Part shown: positions 62,747-64,000 of the stretch, piece after piece
Numbering within the stretch: the stretch's first letter is position 1
Layout of the letters: every line of letters begins with the position of its first letter
DNA from: CALCKU01 sp964654665
GTDB lineage: Bacteria > Pseudomonadota > Alphaproteobacteria > Caulobacterales > Maricaulaceae
NCBI GenBank assembly: GCA_964654665.1
Contig: CAZZKV010000002.1
Coordinates: forward strand, 1-64,000
Direction of reading: 5' to 3'
Length of the DNA: 64,000 nt
Translations under genes and position numbers: made by a program
Notes under the pieces: model-generated
Databases searched by the model: none
What the model was told of the DNA's origin: nothing
The model's input: only the letters and a program-made list of their open reading frames with translations

Positions 62747-63622
62747 GTGGCGCTACAAAATATAACCCCCGAACACATGGCCCTCGGGCTTATTCTCATA
62801 TCAGCCCTCTTTCATGCCCTTGTCGGGGCCGTGATGAAACGCGCCTCGGATAAATTGGTTCTGCGCGGCATTCTGGGAGCGACCACAGCGATTATATCCC
62901 TGCCTTTTGCGCTGTTCCTGCCCTCGCCTCCTGCTGCCGTTTGGGCCGTATTACTAACCGGAGTTAGCGTTCATTTCATCTATCATATAGCGCAAGCCGC
63001 GGCCTTTACCCGCGGGGATATGTCGGTTGTTTATCCAGTTATGCGCGGCTTTGCACCAGCTCTAGCAGCGCTCTTTGCCTATCTTTATTTAAAAGAAACT
63101 CTGTCTGTGCAATCTATGGCGGGACTTGTGATTGTCGCCGCGGCCCTGATTGGCTTTGGCTGGCCTTATCATATAAAGCGGCTTGCAGGGCCTAGAAAAA
63201 CAGCAGGGGCTTTAGGCTTTGCTCTATTGTGCGGATTACTCACAGCGATTTATACGGTCATTGATGCTTATGGCATTCGCCTGGCCCCGCATAAACAGGC
63301 CTTTATAGCCTGGTTCTTTCTCATTGAAGGGATAGGGATTAGCCTGATCGTGAGCTTTATGCGACGAGACGGTTTAAAAACAAAAATAGCGCGGGACTGG
63401 CGCGGGGGCGTCATTGCCGGCATTTTGGGCCTGATCACCTATACGAGCGCCCTATACGCCTTTGCTTTGGCTCCGATAGCCCCTATGGCGGCTTTGCGTG
63501 AAACCAGTGTCGTGTTCGGGGCCGTGCTCGCAGCCGTGTGGCTTAAAGAAGATTTCGGTATCAGGCGCGTGATATTATCCATTATTCTGGCCGGAGGCCT
63601 AATTCTCATGCAGATAGGATAG
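62747..63622 (+). CDS. EamA/DMT family transporter
   Basis: A 291-residue inner-membrane protein with about ten segments in two EamA repeats: LILISALFHALVGAVMKRAS at the start, MSVVYPVMRGFAPALAALFA, and WLKEDFGIRRVILSIILAGG at the end. Starts GTG 62747, 4 bases after the thioesterase stop. Substrate unknown. Its 3' end overlaps the convergent epimerase-monooxygenase gene by 17 bases. Confidence 0.85.
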   Translation: MALQNITPEHMALGLILISALFHALVGAVMKRASDKLVLRGILGATTAIISLPFALFLPSPPAAVWAVLLTGVSVHFIYHIAQAAAFTRGDMSVVYPVMRGFAPALAALFAYLYLKETLSVQSMAGLVIVAAALIGFGWPYHIKRLAGPRKTAGALGFALLCGLLTAIYTVIDAYGIRLAPHKQAFIAWFFLIEGIGISLIVSFMRRDGLKTKIARDWRGGVIAGILGLITYTSALYAFALAPIAPMAALRETSVVFGAVLAAVWLKEDFGIRRVILSIILAGGLILMQIG

Positions 63623-64000
63623 ACCCAACACTGTCATAATCACGTGGGCAATCGCGCGTAATAACTGACCACTCGCTATTTTTTGTGCGGGCCTGATGTA
63701 AAGCAAACGCTTTGGCATTATCAAATATTTCTATCACGTGAAATCGTCCGGCAATATCCGGGTCTTCTGTCACATCAAAACGGCGACATCCCCTTTCAGC
63801 GTGCGTCAGGCGACTATGGGTATCAAGCGCAAGCTGGACAAATTTGCGTCGCGGCGCAGGTACGTCCATATGACCAGCCAGAATAACCGGATCACCGTCC
63901 AACCTCTCTCTATATGCTGCCATCAATCCTTTGCGAAAATGGGGAAATTGCGGCTGCCATCCCAGAACTGCTTTGGCCCGCATGTTGGAAACTCGTTTTG
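63606..64000 (-). CDS. NAD-dependent epimerase C-terminus fused to a monooxygenase-like domain (partial)
   Basis: The reading frame enters from the window edge (upstream part missing). It begins KRVSNMRAKAVLGWQPQFPH, the C-terminal motif of SDR-type epimerases, and continues without a stop into an antibiotic-monooxygenase-like domain (KFVQLALDTHSRLTHAERGC, GRFHVIEIFDNAKAFALHQ). The second domain resembles small ABM proteins that stand alone elsewhere. It could be a true fusion; enzymatic coupling is unknown. The first part is too short to name the epimerase subfamily. Confidence 0.75.
   Translation of the reverse strand, partial: KRVSNMRAKAVLGWQPQFPHFRKGLMAAYRERLDGDPVILAGHMDVPAPRRKFVQLALDTHSRLTHAERGCRRFDVTEDPDIAGRFHVIEIFDNAKAFALHQARTKNSEWSVITRDCPRDYDSVGSILSA

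Noticed and set aside
1..64000. CRISPR arrays, phage, transposases, tRNA and rRNA genes
   Set aside because: No regularly spaced repeats, integrase, transposase or tRNA-like cloverleaf was seen in any gap.

Overview
The window is a gene-dense stretch of an alphaproteobacterial chromosome. Pointers to this class are a TrcR/DUF1013 cell-cycle regulator beside DUF1465 and DUF1192 genes, a DivL-type kinase with tyrosine in place of the phospho-accepting histidine, a split PntAa/PntAb/PntB transhydrogenase next to an aa3-oxidase subunit IV, COQ9, tandem DUF465 genes beside purEK, a serC-serA operon with a structured leader, an ECF sigma factor paired with a DUF6768 protein, and the tolQRAB-pal-cpoB-tilS-ftsH-folP order. 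DivL and TrcR suggest the dimorphic Caulobacterales/Maricaulales/Parvularculales branch; base composition looks mid-range rather than GC-rich. The genus is inference only. I see no phage, insertion sequence, CRISPR array, tRNA or rRNA.

Layout. 1-8.9 kb: DUF1465, DUF1192, trcR, an SDR oxidoreductase, two divergent DUF465 genes, a GGDEF protein, purEK, COQ9 and a NatAB-like ABC exporter. 8.9-13 kb: a DksA/TraR zinc-finger protein, an AT-rich OafA-type acyltransferase, an alpha/beta hydrolase and a frameshifted GST. 13-16.3 kb: the pnt operon and cox subunit IV. 16.3-26.4 kb: a TacA/NtrC-like sigma-54 activator, haloalkane dehalogenase with a small ParB-like protein, FAH and dienelactone hydrolases, a LysM lipoprotein, pyruvate kinase, a Na+/H+ antiporter, YghU and a secreted protein of two similar halves. 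26.4-36.7 kb: serC-serA, a PagL-type lipid A deacylase, purA, an EF-hand protein, an EamA transporter, thiD, an unusual Cys-rich secreted protein and folP. 36.7-45.4 kb: ftsH, tilS, cpoB, pal and tolBARQ, all on the minus strand. 45.5-64 kb: envelope orphans, the ECF/DUF6768 pair, panE-divL, glmM, a dicarboxylate symporter, dapF, a prolyl oligopeptidase, a methyltransferase, mtaB-ftsY, small enzymes, and an epimerase-monooxygenase fusion cut by the window edge.

Most of the window is housekeeping: purines (purE, purK, purA), serine (serA, serC), folate (folP), thiamine (thiD), cell-wall precursors (glmM, dapF), envelope integrity (Tol-Pal), membrane protein targeting (ftsY) and quality control (ftsH). 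I did not find a clearly new multi-gene system. The most interesting signals are regulatory: terminator-like hairpins set directly against downstream start codons, in two cases (pyk, folP) with the Shine-Dalgarno sequence inside the 3' arm; a terminator-like hairpin in the trcR leader with no same-strand gene upstream; and an exact CRP-type palindrome between thiD and a Cys-rich secreted protein. Also notable are a GST frameshift, a 201-bp-period repeat in ftsY, a ParB-like/haloalkane dehalogenase operon, and a 54-aa DUF465 gene short enough to be missed by gene callers.
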